Part shown: positions 53,163-62,044 of the stretch, piece by piece | Numbering within the stretch: position 1 is the first letter of the stretch | Layout of the letters: every line of letters begins with the position of its first letter | NCBI RefSeq assembly: GCF_029210485.1 | Contig: NZ_JARGET010000019.1 | Span: forward strand, 1-64,000 | Length of the DNA stretch: 64,000 nucleotides | Direction: 5' to 3' | From: Hoeflea sp. YIM 152468 | Lineage (GTDB): Bacteria; Pseudomonadota; Alphaproteobacteria; Rhizobiales; Rhizobiaceae | Notes under the pieces: model-generated | What the model saw: the letters and a program-made list of their open reading frames with translations, nothing else | Databases searched by the model: none | Told to the model about the DNA's origin: nothing | Program-made: the position numbers and the translations under genes

Positions 53163-54053
53163 CTACATCTGACGCGTTGTGGTCGCGTCAACTCCGGCAG
53201 ACACCAGCGCGCCGGGCATCCGCGAGCGGCGATACTGCAGAGCCACAACCTTGTAGCCGCCGGCCTTGAGCTGCGAGAGCAGCGAGGGAAGCATTGCGGC
53301 GGTGCGGGCATGAATATCGTGCATCAGGATAATGCCCTTGCCGCGTGCGCGGACCCGCGCCATGGTCCGCGCTGCAATGGTCTCCGGACTGGATTTGAAA
53401 TAGTCCTTGGTGTCGATATCGACATCGAGAATGACCTGGCCGCGATCGGCGACGGCGTTCCGCAATGTGCCGGTGTCGGCCAGATAGGGGAACCGGAAGA
53501 AGCCGACTTCGACACCGGTCGCCCTGGCAACCGCCGCATTTCCGGTGGCAATGTCACTGAGCGCGCGGGAATTGCCGACACTTGCCAGATTGGCATGGTT
53601 GTAGGTGTGACCGCCGATGGAATGGCCATGATCGACAACCCTTGCGGCGACGGCCGGGTAGCTGCTTGCCATCTGGCCAACCATCAGAAAGGTTGCCTTG
53701 ACGCCAAACCGGTCGAGGATCTCGAGCACGCGGTCTGTCTTGCCAGGCATGGGCCCGTCGTCGAAGGTCAGGACCACCTCCTTGTCGTGCAGCTTTATCT
53801 CCGACAGGGAGGCAACCCGCAGCGTCCTCCCGGCCAGCGACCCGAAACCGGGCCGGCCCGGCGCAGTGCCGAAGCTGGAAAACGGCGGCGTGCCATCGGG
53901 CTCATCCGCCTGATCGCGGCCAACAAGCGACTGCCTTTCGACAACCGGCACATAGGCGGTTTTCGCCGTTTTCAGGCTGGAAGGAGGCTTTGACGCACAG
54001 CCGGCCATGGCCAGGCACGACAAGACGCAAACGAAGGCAAGACGCGAAACCAT
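53163..54053 (-). CDS. polysaccharide deacetylase lipoprotein (CE4)
   Basis: The 296-residue protein has a lipobox (LAMAGC, Cys at 19) and a NodB-homology domain with LTFDDGPMPGKT (metal-binding Asp pair), HGHSIGGHTYNHANL (two metal His), FRFPYL and ILMHDIHARTAAMLP. It should remove N-acetyl groups from a chitin- or peptidoglycan-like glycan on the outer surface of the inner or outer membrane. No operon partner is seen. Confidence 0.92.
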   Translation of the reverse strand: MVSRLAFVCVLSCLAMAGCASKPPSSLKTAKTAYVPVVERQSLVGRDQADEPDGTPPFSSFGTAPGRPGFGSLAGRTLRVASLSEIKLHDKEVVLTFDDGPMPGKTDRVLEILDRFGVKATFLMVGQMASSYPAVAARVVDHGHSIGGHTYNHANLASVGNSRALSDIATGNAAVARATGVEVGFFRFPYLADTGTLRNAVADRGQVILDVDIDTKDYFKSSPETIAARTMARVRARGKGIILMHDIHARTAAMLPSLLSQLKAGGYKVVALQYRRSRMPGALVSAGVDATTTRQM

Positions 54054-54164
54054 GGCAACTCAACTCATAACGATGACGTTGCCGGATTTTCGCTGAACAT
54101 GGTTAACCGAGCGTTGACGGCCCCGGATGCCGCATTTTTGCTGGGAAACCGGCCTTGTTCCGCA

Positions 54165-54650
54165 TCAGCCGCAGCACCTTTTGTGCTTTCTGCCCGATCC
54201 GCAGGGACACGGATCATTGCGGCCAATCCGGCCCGGCCCCGCGCCGTGCACAGGGCCGGCGACCACCGGGTCACGGTCCCAATAGACCCAGCGGCCTTCG
54301 ATCTTGCGAAACAGCGAGGTTTCGCTGAGCGCTGCCGCCGTTCCCTGCTGGCGGTAGCGGGCAATGAAGCTTACCGTGCCCTCGCTGTCCCCTTCCCTGC
54401 CCCTTTTTGTGGCGACGATCTCGAGCCCGAGCCACTCTGTGCCGATCTGCAAGATACCGGCCTCGGCGCGATCAAACGCGAGCGCTGCCGGTCCGGCGCA
54501 TGTGGCCTCGATGTAGTCGAGCTTGCCGGTCGCATAGGCCGCATAGCGCGAGCGCATCAGTTTTTCGGCGCTCGGCGCCGGAGCGCCAGCGTGGTAGCGG
54601 CCGCAGCACAGGGCGAGATCAGCAGTGGAGCCGCAGGGGCATGGGGGCAT
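54165..54650 (-). CDS. YchJ family protein with SEC-C motifs
   Basis: The 161-residue protein has a zinc-binding SEC-C motif at each end: [20 protein letters not shown] at the N-terminus and [17 protein letters not shown] at the C-terminus. The YchJ middle domain is [23 protein letters not shown]...[12 protein letters not shown]. YchJ proteins are conserved but functionally undefined; the SEC-C ends suggest ribosome or protein interaction. The N-terminal copy is CxCG(x)8CC and the C-terminal copy the canonical form. Confidence 0.92.
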   Translation of the reverse strand: MPPCPCGSTADLALCCGRYHAGAPAPSAEKLMRSRYAAYATGKLDYIEATCAGPAALAFDRAEAGILQIGTEWLGLEIVATKRGREGDSEGTVSFIARYRQQGTAAALSETSLFRKIEGRWVYWDRDPVVAGPVHGAGPGRIGRNDPCPCGSGRKHKRCCG

Positions 54651-54803
54651 GGGGAGGCCTCAAGCAAGCGTCGCGGAACCTTGCGGGAAACACTCATTCA
54701 GCCGCAACGGCAATCCACTCCGGGATAGCGCGCTGGCGGCCTCCCGGCAAGCGGGCAAAGCCCGACCTGCGTTCGGCGCAGGCCAGGCCATCGGCGCGGC
54801 AGA

Positions 54804-55901
54804 TCAGGCCTGATGCGTTCTGGTCTTGCCCGGATCATGGATCGGCATCGGCGCCACAGTTGCGGTGGTCGTGATGCGGTCGCCGGAAAGCTCAAGCCGC
54901 GTGCCGAGGGCGGCGGCATCGCGGCTGACATGGGCGAGCGCGAGCGAGCTGTCGAGGCGATGGGAAAAACACGGACTGTTGACAACGCCGGCAGGCTTGC
55001 CGCCGTGGAAAAGCTGCTCTCCGCCGGCAACCATGCCCGGGTGATCGATGACAAGGCAGACATTGCTGATCTTCTCCCTGCCTTTCGCCTGCATCAACGC
55101 CTGATGGCCGCGATAACCGGTTTTCGAACCGGCGACGGTGAAACCGAGCCCGACTTCAAACGGCGTATGCTCGGTTGTCATGTCGTAGCCATAAAACAGC
55201 AGGCCCGCATCGATGCGCAGCTTGTCCAGCGCCGCAAACGAGCATGGCATCACACCGGCTGCCGCCAGCCGGTCCCAGATGTCGCCGACCACCGCGGCAT
55301 CGGCAAAGATCTCGTAGCCGCGCTCACCGGAATAGCCGGTGCGCGAAATGCGGCAGGGATGGCCGAACAGGGTCGCGGCGACATGATGGAAATAGGCGAG
55401 CGGCGCCAGGTCAACATTGCAATGGGCGTTGAGAATTGCGAGCGATTCCGGCCCCTGAACCGACACATCGTGCAGATCATCGGTGAAGCCAATCTCAACC
55501 GATCTGCCGGCAGCGGAGGCCTGCAGCAGCGCCATGGTGTCACCGGTCCCGTGAACGATCAACCAGCCGTCACCGCCGAGATTGTAGACGATGGCGTCGT
55601 CGGCCATCGTGCCTTGATCGGTCAGCACCGAGAGATAGGCCGCCTGCCCCTCGCAGATCCTGCCGATGTTGCGGGTGGTCAGATGATCCAGGACAGCGAG
55701 GGCGTCGTCGCCACGCAGATGGATCTTCTTCAACGGCGACATGTCGAACATTCCCGCGGATTCGCGCACCGCATCGTGCTCGTCCTCGGGATTGGTGGTG
55801 TAGCTCCAGGCGGTTCCCATGCCATTCCAGTCTTCCAGACCGGAGCCGAGTGCTGTGTGGCGTGATGCAAGCGCGGATGTTCGGCTGAGTTCAGCGGCCA
55901 T
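54804..55901 (-). CDS. GcvT-like aminomethyltransferase family protein
   Basis: The 365-residue protein has the GcvT/DmdA fold: HDAVRESAGMFDMSPLKKIHLRGDDALAVLDHLTTRNIGRI, SVQGPESLAILNA, ISRTGYSGERGYEIF and the C-terminal FVKGVG-like segment FEVGLGFTVAGSKTGYRGHQAL. These folate-binding enzymes take a methyl group from a substrate or a partner protein onto tetrahydrofolate. It starts 20 bp after the MttB-like gene (GGAGAG before ATG 55901), so the two form an operon for quaternary-amine or related methyl metabolism. The frame that extends into the upstream gene is not real. Confidence 0.88.
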   Translation of the reverse strand: MAAELSRTSALASRHTALGSGLEDWNGMGTAWSYTTNPEDEHDAVRESAGMFDMSPLKKIHLRGDDALAVLDHLTTRNIGRICEGQAAYLSVLTDQGTMADDAIVYNLGGDGWLIVHGTGDTMALLQASAAGRSVEIGFTDDLHDVSVQGPESLAILNAHCNVDLAPLAYFHHVAATLFGHPCRISRTGYSGERGYEIFADAAVVGDIWDRLAAAGVMPCSFAALDKLRIDAGLLFYGYDMTTEHTPFEVGLGFTVAGSKTGYRGHQALMQAKGREKISNVCLVIDHPGMVAGGEQLFHGGKPAGVVNSPCFSHRLDSSLALAHVSRDAAALGTRLELSGDRITTTATVAPMPIHDPGKTRTHQA

Positions 55902-55920
55902 GATTATCTCTCCAAAATGT

Positions 55921-57477
55921 TCAGTACCATTCGTCAGGCATCGAGGCCTTGCGGTGCGCCACGAATTCGGCCAGCGCTTGCTGCGTCGCCTGCTCCATCG
56001 GTGGCTGCACATAGCCAGCCAGCATGTCCTTCCAGCGGCCATTGGCGCGCTGCGCGGCGGTCTGGCTGCCATTGTCCTTCCAGGTCTCATAGGGGCCGGC
56101 ATCGGGCAGAAGCGATTCGTAATTTGCCGCCGCGAAATGGCGCATGGTGTGGGCGGTGGAGAGAAAATTCTGCCCCGGCCCGGCTTCCAGATAGGAATCG
56201 CGCGACAGGGTTTCCTCATTGACGACCATGCTCTGGAACAGCCGCAGGAATGCGCCGCAATTGTCGAGATCCAGAATGAATTTCTCGTAGGACATGGTCA
56301 GCCCGCCCTCGAGCCAGCCGGCGGCGTGCCAGACCTGGTGGCAGCCCGACAGCATCGTCGCCCACATGGCGTTGGCACTGTCCTGCATCGCCTGACCATC
56401 GGGCGCATTTGAGGCGGTAATCTGGCCGCCGCCGGAGCGGACCGGAACGCCGAGACGGCGGCCCAGTTGCGACAGCGCCATGGTCACCAGATTGGCTTCG
56501 GGCATGCCAAAGGTGAGCGCCCCGGTGCGCAGGTTCATGGTTGAGTGGAACGAGCCGAACACGACAGGGCAGCCTTGACGCACCAGTTGCGTCAAGGCAA
56601 TGCCGGCCATGGCTTCGGCCAGCGTCTGGGCCGCCATCGCGGCGGGCGTGACCGGACCCATGGCGCCACCGAAAATCGCCGGCGAGACACAGACGCACTG
56701 GTTGGCTTCGGCATAGACCCGCAAGGCGCCCGACATGGTGTCATCGAACACCAGCGGCGAATTGACGTTGATGTTGCCCTGCATCACCGCATTGTTGGCA
56801 ACGAAGTCTGAGCCAAACACGATGCGGGCCATGTCGATGCAATCGCGGGCGCGTTGCGGCGATGTGACCCCGCCCATGAAGGGTTTGCTCGACAGCCTGA
56901 GATGAGCATGAACCATATCGAGATGGCGCTTGTTGACCGGAACGTCGGTGGGTTCGCAGACCGTGCCGCCGGAATGGTGCAGGTGCGGCGACATGTAGGC
57001 GAGCTTCACAAAATTCTCGAAATCCGCAAGCGTCGCGTAGCGGCGTCCATGATCGAGATCGCTGACAAAGGGGGAGCCATAGCCCGGCATCAGGACAATG
57101 TGATCGCCACCCAGCGTGACCGTGTTGTGCGGATCACGGGCATGCAGCGCAAAGTGTTCGGGCGCTGTGGCGCAAAGCTGGCGCGCCAGACCGCGCTCGA
57201 ACCGCACCCGCTGGCCCTGAACCCTGGCGCCGGCCTGCGCAAACAGATCCAGCGCGACATCATCGCCGCGACATTCGATGCCGATATGCTCGAGAATCCA
57301 GTCAGCCTGGTCTTCCAGCGCGACAAGCGCCGCCTCGCCCAGCAGGTGATAGGCGGGAACAGCTCTGGTATCAAACCTTAGCGGGATGATGTTGGCGCGG
57401 TCGGTGGCGCGCTGCGCCCGGCCGCGTCGTTTGGCAGGGGCCGGATGGCTGTCCATCTCGATGATTTGTGCGTCCAA
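55921..57477 (-). CDS. MttB-superfamily methyltransferase (non-pyrrolysine)
   Basis: The protein of about 518 residues has the trimethylamine methyltransferase-like TIM barrel: GEAALVALEDQADWILEHIGIEC, TVTLGGDHIVLMPGYGSPFVSDL, CQPTD-like CEPTDVPVNKRHLD, and GSFHSTMNLRTGALTFGMPEANLV. No in-frame amber codon interrupts it, so it belongs to the non-Pyl COG5598 group that demethylates betaines such as glycine betaine, proline betaine or carnitine. Start may be TTG 57477 (AAGGGG upstream) or ATG 57456. A corrinoid protein is not encoded here. Confidence 0.88.
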   Translation of the reverse strand: MDAQIIEMDSHPAPAKRRGRAQRATDRANIIPLRFDTRAVPAYHLLGEAALVALEDQADWILEHIGIECRGDDVALDLFAQAGARVQGQRVRFERGLARQLCATAPEHFALHARDPHNTVTLGGDHIVLMPGYGSPFVSDLDHGRRYATLADFENFVKLAYMSPHLHHSGGTVCEPTDVPVNKRHLDMVHAHLRLSSKPFMGGVTSPQRARDCIDMARIVFGSDFVANNAVMQGNINVNSPLVFDDTMSGALRVYAEANQCVCVSPAIFGGAMGPVTPAAMAAQTLAEAMAGIALTQLVRQGCPVVFGSFHSTMNLRTGALTFGMPEANLVTMALSQLGRRLGVPVRSGGGQITASNAPDGQAMQDSANAMWATMLSGCHQVWHAAGWLEGGLTMSYEKFILDLDNCGAFLRLFQSMVVNEETLSRDSYLEAGPGQNFLSTAHTMRHFAAANYESLLPDAGPYETWKDNGSQTAAQRANGRWKDMLAGYVQPPMEQATQQALAEFVAHRKASMPDEWY

Positions 57478-57601
57478 GATAGCTACCCCTTTTAACCGCC
57501 GATCCAGGTTCATCGGACTGATTGGCAGCATCCATGCGGAATCATGCGTTGAAAATCGAAATCTTTTGCACTCGGGGTCTAATATTATTATACGCATTCT
57601 C
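57478..57601. promoter_or_regulatory. divergent promoter region of mttB-like and lysR genes
   Basis: The interval is notably AT-rich (CTAATATTATTATACG near 57580-57595) within otherwise GC-rich DNA. It holds three ATGCG motifs (ATGCGGAATCATGCG and CATTCTCATGCGG), which may be LysR contact sites. A LysR T-N11-A box could not be fixed by eye. Confidence 0.45.
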
Positions 57602-58468
57602 ATGCGGTTTCGAAATTATGACACTTTGCGGACATTCAACCTCGTCGCCCGGCACGGCAGTTTCGCCTCGGCGGCCGATGAGCTGCACCTGACCAAGGGC
57701 GCGATCAGCCACCAGATGCGGCAATTGGAGAGCGAACTCGGATTTGCGGTCTTCCGGCGGCTGCCGCGCGGCATTGTCCTGACCCAGCGGGGTCACGAAC
57801 TGCTGGCCGTCAGCCAGTCGGCGTTCGAGACCGTCGAGCAGCAAATCGACGATCTGCGCCGCCGGCAGACAAGGGCGCTGACCATCGGTGTGACCACCTA
57901 TTTTGCCTCGCGCTGGCTGTCGCCGCGGCTGATGCAGTTCATGCAACTCCACCCCGACATCCGGCTGCGCATCCAGCCGATGATCGATCTTGCCGATTTG
58001 CGCGGTGAAGGCGTCGACCTGGCCATCCGCTGGGGCGATGGAGCCTGGAAGGATGTGGTGATCGAGCCGTTGTTCGCCTGCCCGGCCTGGCCGAGCGGCA
58101 ACCGTTCGGCGCTCGAGGCGGTTGAAGATCAGGGTTTCGAAGCGGCATTTGAAAGTTTTACGCTGCTGCACGACCGCGACGACAGTCAGGCATGGCCTGG
58201 CTGGTTTACTGTGGCCGGCCTCTCTTTCAGGAAGCGCACCGACAGGCTCATCATTCCCGATCCGAATGTGCGGGTTCAGGCAGTGATCGATGGACAGGGC
58301 GTGGCGCTGAACGATGCGCTGGTGACGGCTGAACTCGCCACGGGCGCGTTGTGCCGGCTGAGCCCGATCGAACTTTCCGACTACGGCTATTTCCTCGCCT
58401 ACGGCGTGCGCGGCGAATCCAATCCGGATATCGACATCTTCGCCGCGTGGCTGAGAAACTGCAGTTAG
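57602..58468 (+). CDS. LysR family transcriptional regulator
   Basis: The 288-residue LysR regulator has an N-terminal winged helix (MRFRNYDTLRTFNLVARHGSFASAADELHLTKGAISHQMRQLESELGFAVFRRLPRG, GcvA-like) and a LysR substrate-binding domain (LTIGVTTYFASRWLSPRLMQFMQLHPDIRLRIQPMIDLADLRGEGVDLAIRWG). It diverges from the MttB/GcvT pair with a 124-bp AT-rich interval, so it most likely activates them. The DNA-binding head resembles GcvA, fitting a one-carbon theme. Confidence 0.92.
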   Translation: MRFRNYDTLRTFNLVARHGSFASAADELHLTKGAISHQMRQLESELGFAVFRRLPRGIVLTQRGHELLAVSQSAFETVEQQIDDLRRRQTRALTIGVTTYFASRWLSPRLMQFMQLHPDIRLRIQPMIDLADLRGEGVDLAIRWGDGAWKDVVIEPLFACPAWPSGNRSALEAVEDQGFEAAFESFTLLHDRDDSQAWPGWFTVAGLSFRKRTDRLIIPDPNVRVQAVIDGQGVALNDALVTAELATGALCRLSPIELSDYGYFLAYGVRGESNPDIDIFAAWLRNCS

Positions 58469-58485
58469 CGTGGCGTCCCGGCTCG

Positions 58486-59460
58486 CTACAACCACCCCTT
58501 CATCTTGAACCAGAGATAAGGGCCGACAGCCGAAGCGGCCATCACCGCAAGCGCGATCGGATAGGCCCAGGGCAAGGCCAATTCAGGCATGTCCTGAAAG
58601 TTCATGCCGTAGACGGTGCCGATAAATGTCGGCGGCAGGAAGACGACGGCGACCACTGAGACCACCTTCATCACCTGGTTTTGCTGCACCGAGATCAGTC
58701 CCAGCGAGGCGTCTAGCAGGAAGACGATGTTTTCCGAGATGAAATCGGCATGTTCTGACAGCGACTGGATGTCGACGGCCATTGAGCGGCAGCGCTGTTT
58801 GAGCGCCTTGTCGCCGGCAATCTCCGGCAAGGTCTGCAGAAAGCCACACACCCGGGCCAGCGACATCAGGCTTTCACGCACCTTGGCGATGGTGCGCTGG
58901 TGGCTGGCGATGACGCCAAGTGTGGCTTCGAGATCGCGGGTCACGGCCTCGGGGCTTTCCACCGTGCCGCGTGAAAACACCTCCGTCGAAACGGCATCAA
59001 TACGGCGCGACCGGCTCTCCAGCACCTCGGCGCAGCGATCAATCATCGCCTCGATCAGCCGTGTCAGCACGTCGCGGCCGTCAAGCCCGGAGAATTCGCG
59101 CGCCGCGTTTGAGGCGAAGACAACAAACGCCCTGGGCTCGGCGTAGCGGATGGTGACCAGTCTTTCGCCGGTCAGCACAAAGCCGATGTCGGCGATTTCG
59201 GCGAAATCGGTCTCGGATTTCCAGACCACGCTGGCGGTGAGATAGGCCGCGCCGTTCTCGATGTAGAGCCGGCTCGACGGCTCGATGTCGCGCAGCTCGT
59301 CGCGGCTCGGCACCTCGATGCCGATGAGATTTTCGACCCGGGCTTCCTCCTGCGTCTCCGGGTGGACCAGATCGATCCAGCAGGCGGCGTCCGGCAGCGG
59401 CGCGGCGGCGCCGGGCGGAACCTCGAGGGCGCGGCCGGCACGGTCGTAAAGCCGGATCAT
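58486..59460 (-). CDS. corA: CorA family magnesium/cobalt transporter
   Basis: The 324-residue protein has an N-terminal cytoplasmic funnel domain and two C-terminal membrane helices with the signature YGMNF (GTVYGMNFQDMPEL, about 290). Upstream are EPSSRLYIENGAAYLTASVVW and the stalk helix ...LEATLGVIASHQRTIAKVRESLMSLARVCGFLQTL. CorA forms a pentameric Mg2+/Co2+ channel. Its start overlaps the AhpD-like stop by 4 bp (ATGA). Confidence 0.95.
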   Translation of the reverse strand: MIRLYDRAGRALEVPPGAAAPLPDAACWIDLVHPETQEEARVENLIGIEVPSRDELRDIEPSSRLYIENGAAYLTASVVWKSETDFAEIADIGFVLTGERLVTIRYAEPRAFVVFASNAAREFSGLDGRDVLTRLIEAMIDRCAEVLESRSRRIDAVSTEVFSRGTVESPEAVTRDLEATLGVIASHQRTIAKVRESLMSLARVCGFLQTLPEIAGDKALKQRCRSMAVDIQSLSEHADFISENIVFLLDASLGLISVQQNQVMKVVSVVAVVFLPPTFIGTVYGMNFQDMPELALPWAYPIALAVMAASAVGPYLWFKMKGWL

Positions 59461-59879
59461 CGGCCGGGCTGGCCCGATTGCGCGGCGTCAAACACCTCAT
59501 CGACAGGGATCTGAAGCGCCGTGGCGAGTTGATTGGTCTTGCCGGCCAGGCCGATGATCGCCAGCAACTCGCCATATTGCTCCCCGGTCATGCCCCTGGC
59601 ACGGGCGGCGGCGGTGTGGGAATGGACGCAATAGCTGCAATTGTTGGCGACCGAGACGGCAATATAGATCATCTCCTTGGTCAGCGGATCGATCAAGGAG
59701 GGCTTGCCGACCACTTCCTTGACTTCCCGCCAGGTCCGTTCGAGCAGCGCCGGATCAAAGGCCAGCCAGCGCCACATGTTGTTGATGAAATCGGTTTTGC
59801 GGGTCAAGCGGATGTCATCAAACACCGCCTTGACGCGCGGATCAGCTTCCGGATCGGGTGCAGGCATCTGGGTGGCCAC
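59457..59879 (-). CDS. carboxymuconolactone decarboxylase/AhpD-like protein
   Basis: The 140-residue helical protein has the AhpD active-site motif NNCSYCVHSHTAAARARGM (CxxC plus His). Its start GTG 59879 is supported by GGGAG upstream. The family ranges from alkylhydroperoxidase partners to decarboxylases; the CxxC with a downstream His favours a peroxidase-like redox role. It is co-transcribed with corA through a 4-bp overlap. Confidence 0.85.
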   Translation of the reverse strand: MATQMPAPDPEADPRVKAVFDDIRLTRKTDFINNMWRWLAFDPALLERTWREVKEVVGKPSLIDPLTKEMIYIAVSVANNCSYCVHSHTAAARARGMTGEQYGELLAIIGLAGKTNQLATALQIPVDEVFDAAQSGQPGR

Positions 59880-60152
59880 GGCAAATCTCCCTACGGGTGT
59901 TGCTTGCAAAGCAGGATTGCTCCGATCACCAAGCTGCCCACAACAGGCACTGGAAATCAATCGGCTGTCGGCCCGCGGCCACAGGCCTGGGCTTGCGCCA
60001 ACCGGGCAGCGCTGATGCTCAAGGGGGTCGGACGCGGCGGGCCTTCACCGCCGGTCCGAACAGGCCATGAGTTGTTCATGATCCTTTGAACTTTCCCGGC
60101 TACTCAACTACAAACAGATGTACAGCTTGTGTTTGCGATCAGGAGATTGAGC

Positions 60153-61031
60153 ATGGCAGACAAACCGACCGTTACCCAAGCCATGATCCAGGCTTATGAC
60201 GACTACACGCACCTGACGCTTGACCGGCGCGGCTTCATGAACCGGCTGACCAAACTTGCGGGTTCGGGCGCAGCAGCGGCCGCGATCGCACCGCTGCTGG
60301 CGGCCAACAGCGCCCGGGCGGCGATCGTGGCTGCCGATGACCGGCGGATCGAGACCCACGAGGTGACATTTGCCGGGGCCACCGGGAGGCTGCAGGGGTA
60401 TCTCGCCATGCCCGCCGATGCCACCGCACCGGTGCCCGGCATGCTGGTGATTCACGAAAACCGCGGCCTTAACGATCACATCCGCGACATCGCACGGCGG
60501 ATGGCGCTGGAGGGCTTTGCCGCGCTGGCGGTGGATTTTCTCTCGCCGCTCGGCGGCACACCCGACAATGAGGATACCGCGCGCACGATGTTCAACGAAC
60601 TCGATGCCAGCCAAACCACGGCAAATGCGGCAGCGGCGCGGGCCTGGCTCGCCGGCTACCACAGGGTCACCGACAAGGTCGGCGCGATCGGGTTCTGCTG
60701 GGGCGGCGGCCTGGTCAATGAGCTGGCGGTTGCCGATCCGGAGCTTCGCACCGGCATTGTGTTTTATGGCCGCCAGCCCGACACCAAGGATGTTGCGTCG
60801 ATCAAGGCGGCGATGCTGTTGCATTATGCCGGACTGGATGAACGGATAAACTCCGGCATCAAGGACTATCGCAATGCCCTGCTGTCGCATGACAAGGTGT
60901 TTGCCATCCATGTCTATCCGCGGGTCAACCACGCCTTCCACAATGACACCTCGGCGGCGCGCTACAACAAGGCGGCGGCAGATCTGGCCTGGGAGCGCAC
61001 CATCGCTTTCCTGAGGGGCACGATGTTCTGA
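60153..61031 (+). CDS. Tat-exported dienelactone hydrolase family protein
   Basis: The 292-residue alpha/beta hydrolase has a twin-arginine signal (DRRGFMNRLTKLAGSGAAAAAIAPLLAA, cleavage near ARA|A about residue 48) and the dienelactone hydrolase triad with Cys in IGFCWGGGLV (about 181) and His in NHAFHND, plus the oxyanion segment VIHENRGLNDHI. It probably cleaves lactones or ester-like substrates in the periplasm. AGGAG precedes the ATG. It is divergent from the AhpD-like gene. Confidence 0.92.
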   Translation: MADKPTVTQAMIQAYDDYTHLTLDRRGFMNRLTKLAGSGAAAAAIAPLLAANSARAAIVAADDRRIETHEVTFAGATGRLQGYLAMPADATAPVPGMLVIHENRGLNDHIRDIARRMALEGFAALAVDFLSPLGGTPDNEDTARTMFNELDASQTTANAAAARAWLAGYHRVTDKVGAIGFCWGGGLVNELAVADPELRTGIVFYGRQPDTKDVASIKAAMLLHYAGLDERINSGIKDYRNALLSHDKVFAIHVYPRVNHAFHNDTSAARYNKAAADLAWERTIAFLRGTMF

Positions 61032-61145
61032 CACACTTGGATCCGGCTAGCCTTTTTCGGCGGACCCGCGCCCGCATTTTTTGCGGCGGCACCCCGAAAA
61101 ACGGCTGGTGAGCGCTTGCAAAGCCCATAATCGCCGTTTACGCTT

Positions 61146-61171
61146 ACGTTAACGTCATACCACTCCGGAGT
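61146..61171. promoter_or_regulatory. two 10-bp palindromes upstream of a small gene
   Basis: ACGTTAACGT (61146-61155) and ACTCCGGAGT (61162-61171) are perfect palindromes, 6 bp apart, just before the ATG at 61180. The second contains the likely ribosome-binding GGAG. They may be an operator or simply fold the RNA near the start. Confidence 0.35.
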
Positions 61172-61179
61172 ATTCCCCC

Positions 61180-61536
61180 ATGAACGATCTCGTCTCCCGC
61201 ATCGTCGCCAATGTCGGCATCGATGCCGATACGGCCGAAAAGGCAATCGGCTCCATTCTGGCCTTTCTGCAGTCGGAAGGCCCGGCCGACAAGGTTGCCG
61301 AAATGATGGCATCCGTGCCTGGGTCCGACGACCTGATGGCCAAGGCGCCGGCCGCCGGAATGCTGTCGATGGGCGGCGTCATGGGCCTGGGCTCGAAGCT
61401 GATGGGCATGGGGCTGGGCATGGGCGAAATCTCCCAGGTTGCCAAGGAAACCATCGGCTATGCGCGCGAAAACGGTGCCGGCGATTCGATCGACGAGATC
61501 GTCGCGTCGATCCCTGGCCTGTCGCAGTTCGTCTGA
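61180..61536 (+). CDS. small conserved hypothetical protein, Gly/Met-rich
   Basis: The 118-residue protein has two conserved helical parts (VSRIVANVGIDADTAEKAIGSILAFLQSEGPADKVAEMMASVPGSDDLM and IGYARENGAGDSIDEIVASIPGLSQFV) separated by a Gly/Met-rich hinge (GMLSMGGVMGLGSKLMGMGLGMGE). It resembles alphaproteobacterial DUF2267/DUF2780-like proteins, but I am not sure of the family. No signal peptide is seen. A strong terminator follows. Confidence 0.75.
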   Translation: MNDLVSRIVANVGIDADTAEKAIGSILAFLQSEGPADKVAEMMASVPGSDDLMAKAPAAGMLSMGGVMGLGSKLMGMGLGMGEISQVAKETIGYARENGAGDSIDEIVASIPGLSQFV

Positions 61537-61566
61537 GCCGCCTGGCGGCTTAAGGCAGGCATTGGG

Positions 61567-61597
61567 AAACCCGGCAGCCTGGTTGCCGGGTTTTTTG
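61567..61597 (+). terminator. rho-independent terminator
   Basis: AAACCCGGCA and TGCCGGGTTT form a 10-bp stem with a 7-base loop, followed by TTT. It sits 30 bp after the small conserved gene at 61180-61536 and would end its transcript; the A-rich 5' side also makes it plausible in the other direction. Confidence 0.85.
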
Positions 61598-61657
61598 CTG
61601 CCCAGAGGCCGGCTCAATCGCCTTGCTGCCTTGCCGCCTTGCCGCCACCGGGCCGGG

Positions 61658-61852
61658 TCAGGCCGGGCGCATCGCCTTGTTGAGCTTGGCGGCGATCAGC
61701 CAGGCCACCGGCAGGGCCAGCAGCGCGCCCAGAGCCGCAGCCAGCGAGATCGACAGCGCGTCGACGCGACCCAGCACCAGGGCGGCGATGACACAACTGC
61801 CCGCCAGCATGCTGCCGGCGATAATGTAGACCATGGCTGCAAGCTTGAGCAT
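61658..61852 (-). CDS. small two-helix membrane protein
   Basis: The 64-residue protein has two hydrophobic helices (MVYIIAGSMLAGSCVIAALVLG and ISLAAALGALLALPVAWLIAA) and a short basic tail (KLNKAMRPA). GGAGACATCC precedes the ATG. The family is seen next to other alphaproteobacterial genes and is sometimes mis-annotated as CTP synthetase; function is unknown. Confidence 0.7.
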   Translation of the reverse strand: MLKLAAMVYIIAGSMLAGSCVIAALVLGRVDALSISLAAALGALLALPVAWLIAAKLNKAMRPA

Positions 61853-62044
61853 GGATGTCTCCTGTGGTTACGCTGTCGAGGCCGGTATGGCCCGGTATCG
61901 GGTCAATCGCAGTCTAGGCGCGCCAGGCTGTCGCCCCCTTGATCTGGCTCAAATGCCGTGCCTCATCTGCGCCGCCACGCTTTCGTTCGGCCTGTGCCAG
62001 AACGGCACACAGGCTTCTGGCATGATTTGTGCTCGGTTTAACGC

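Noticed and set aside
55921-57477. possible pyrrolysine (amber) codon in the MttB-like gene
   Set aside because: The frame is continuous without an internal TAG, so it is a non-pyrrolysine family member.
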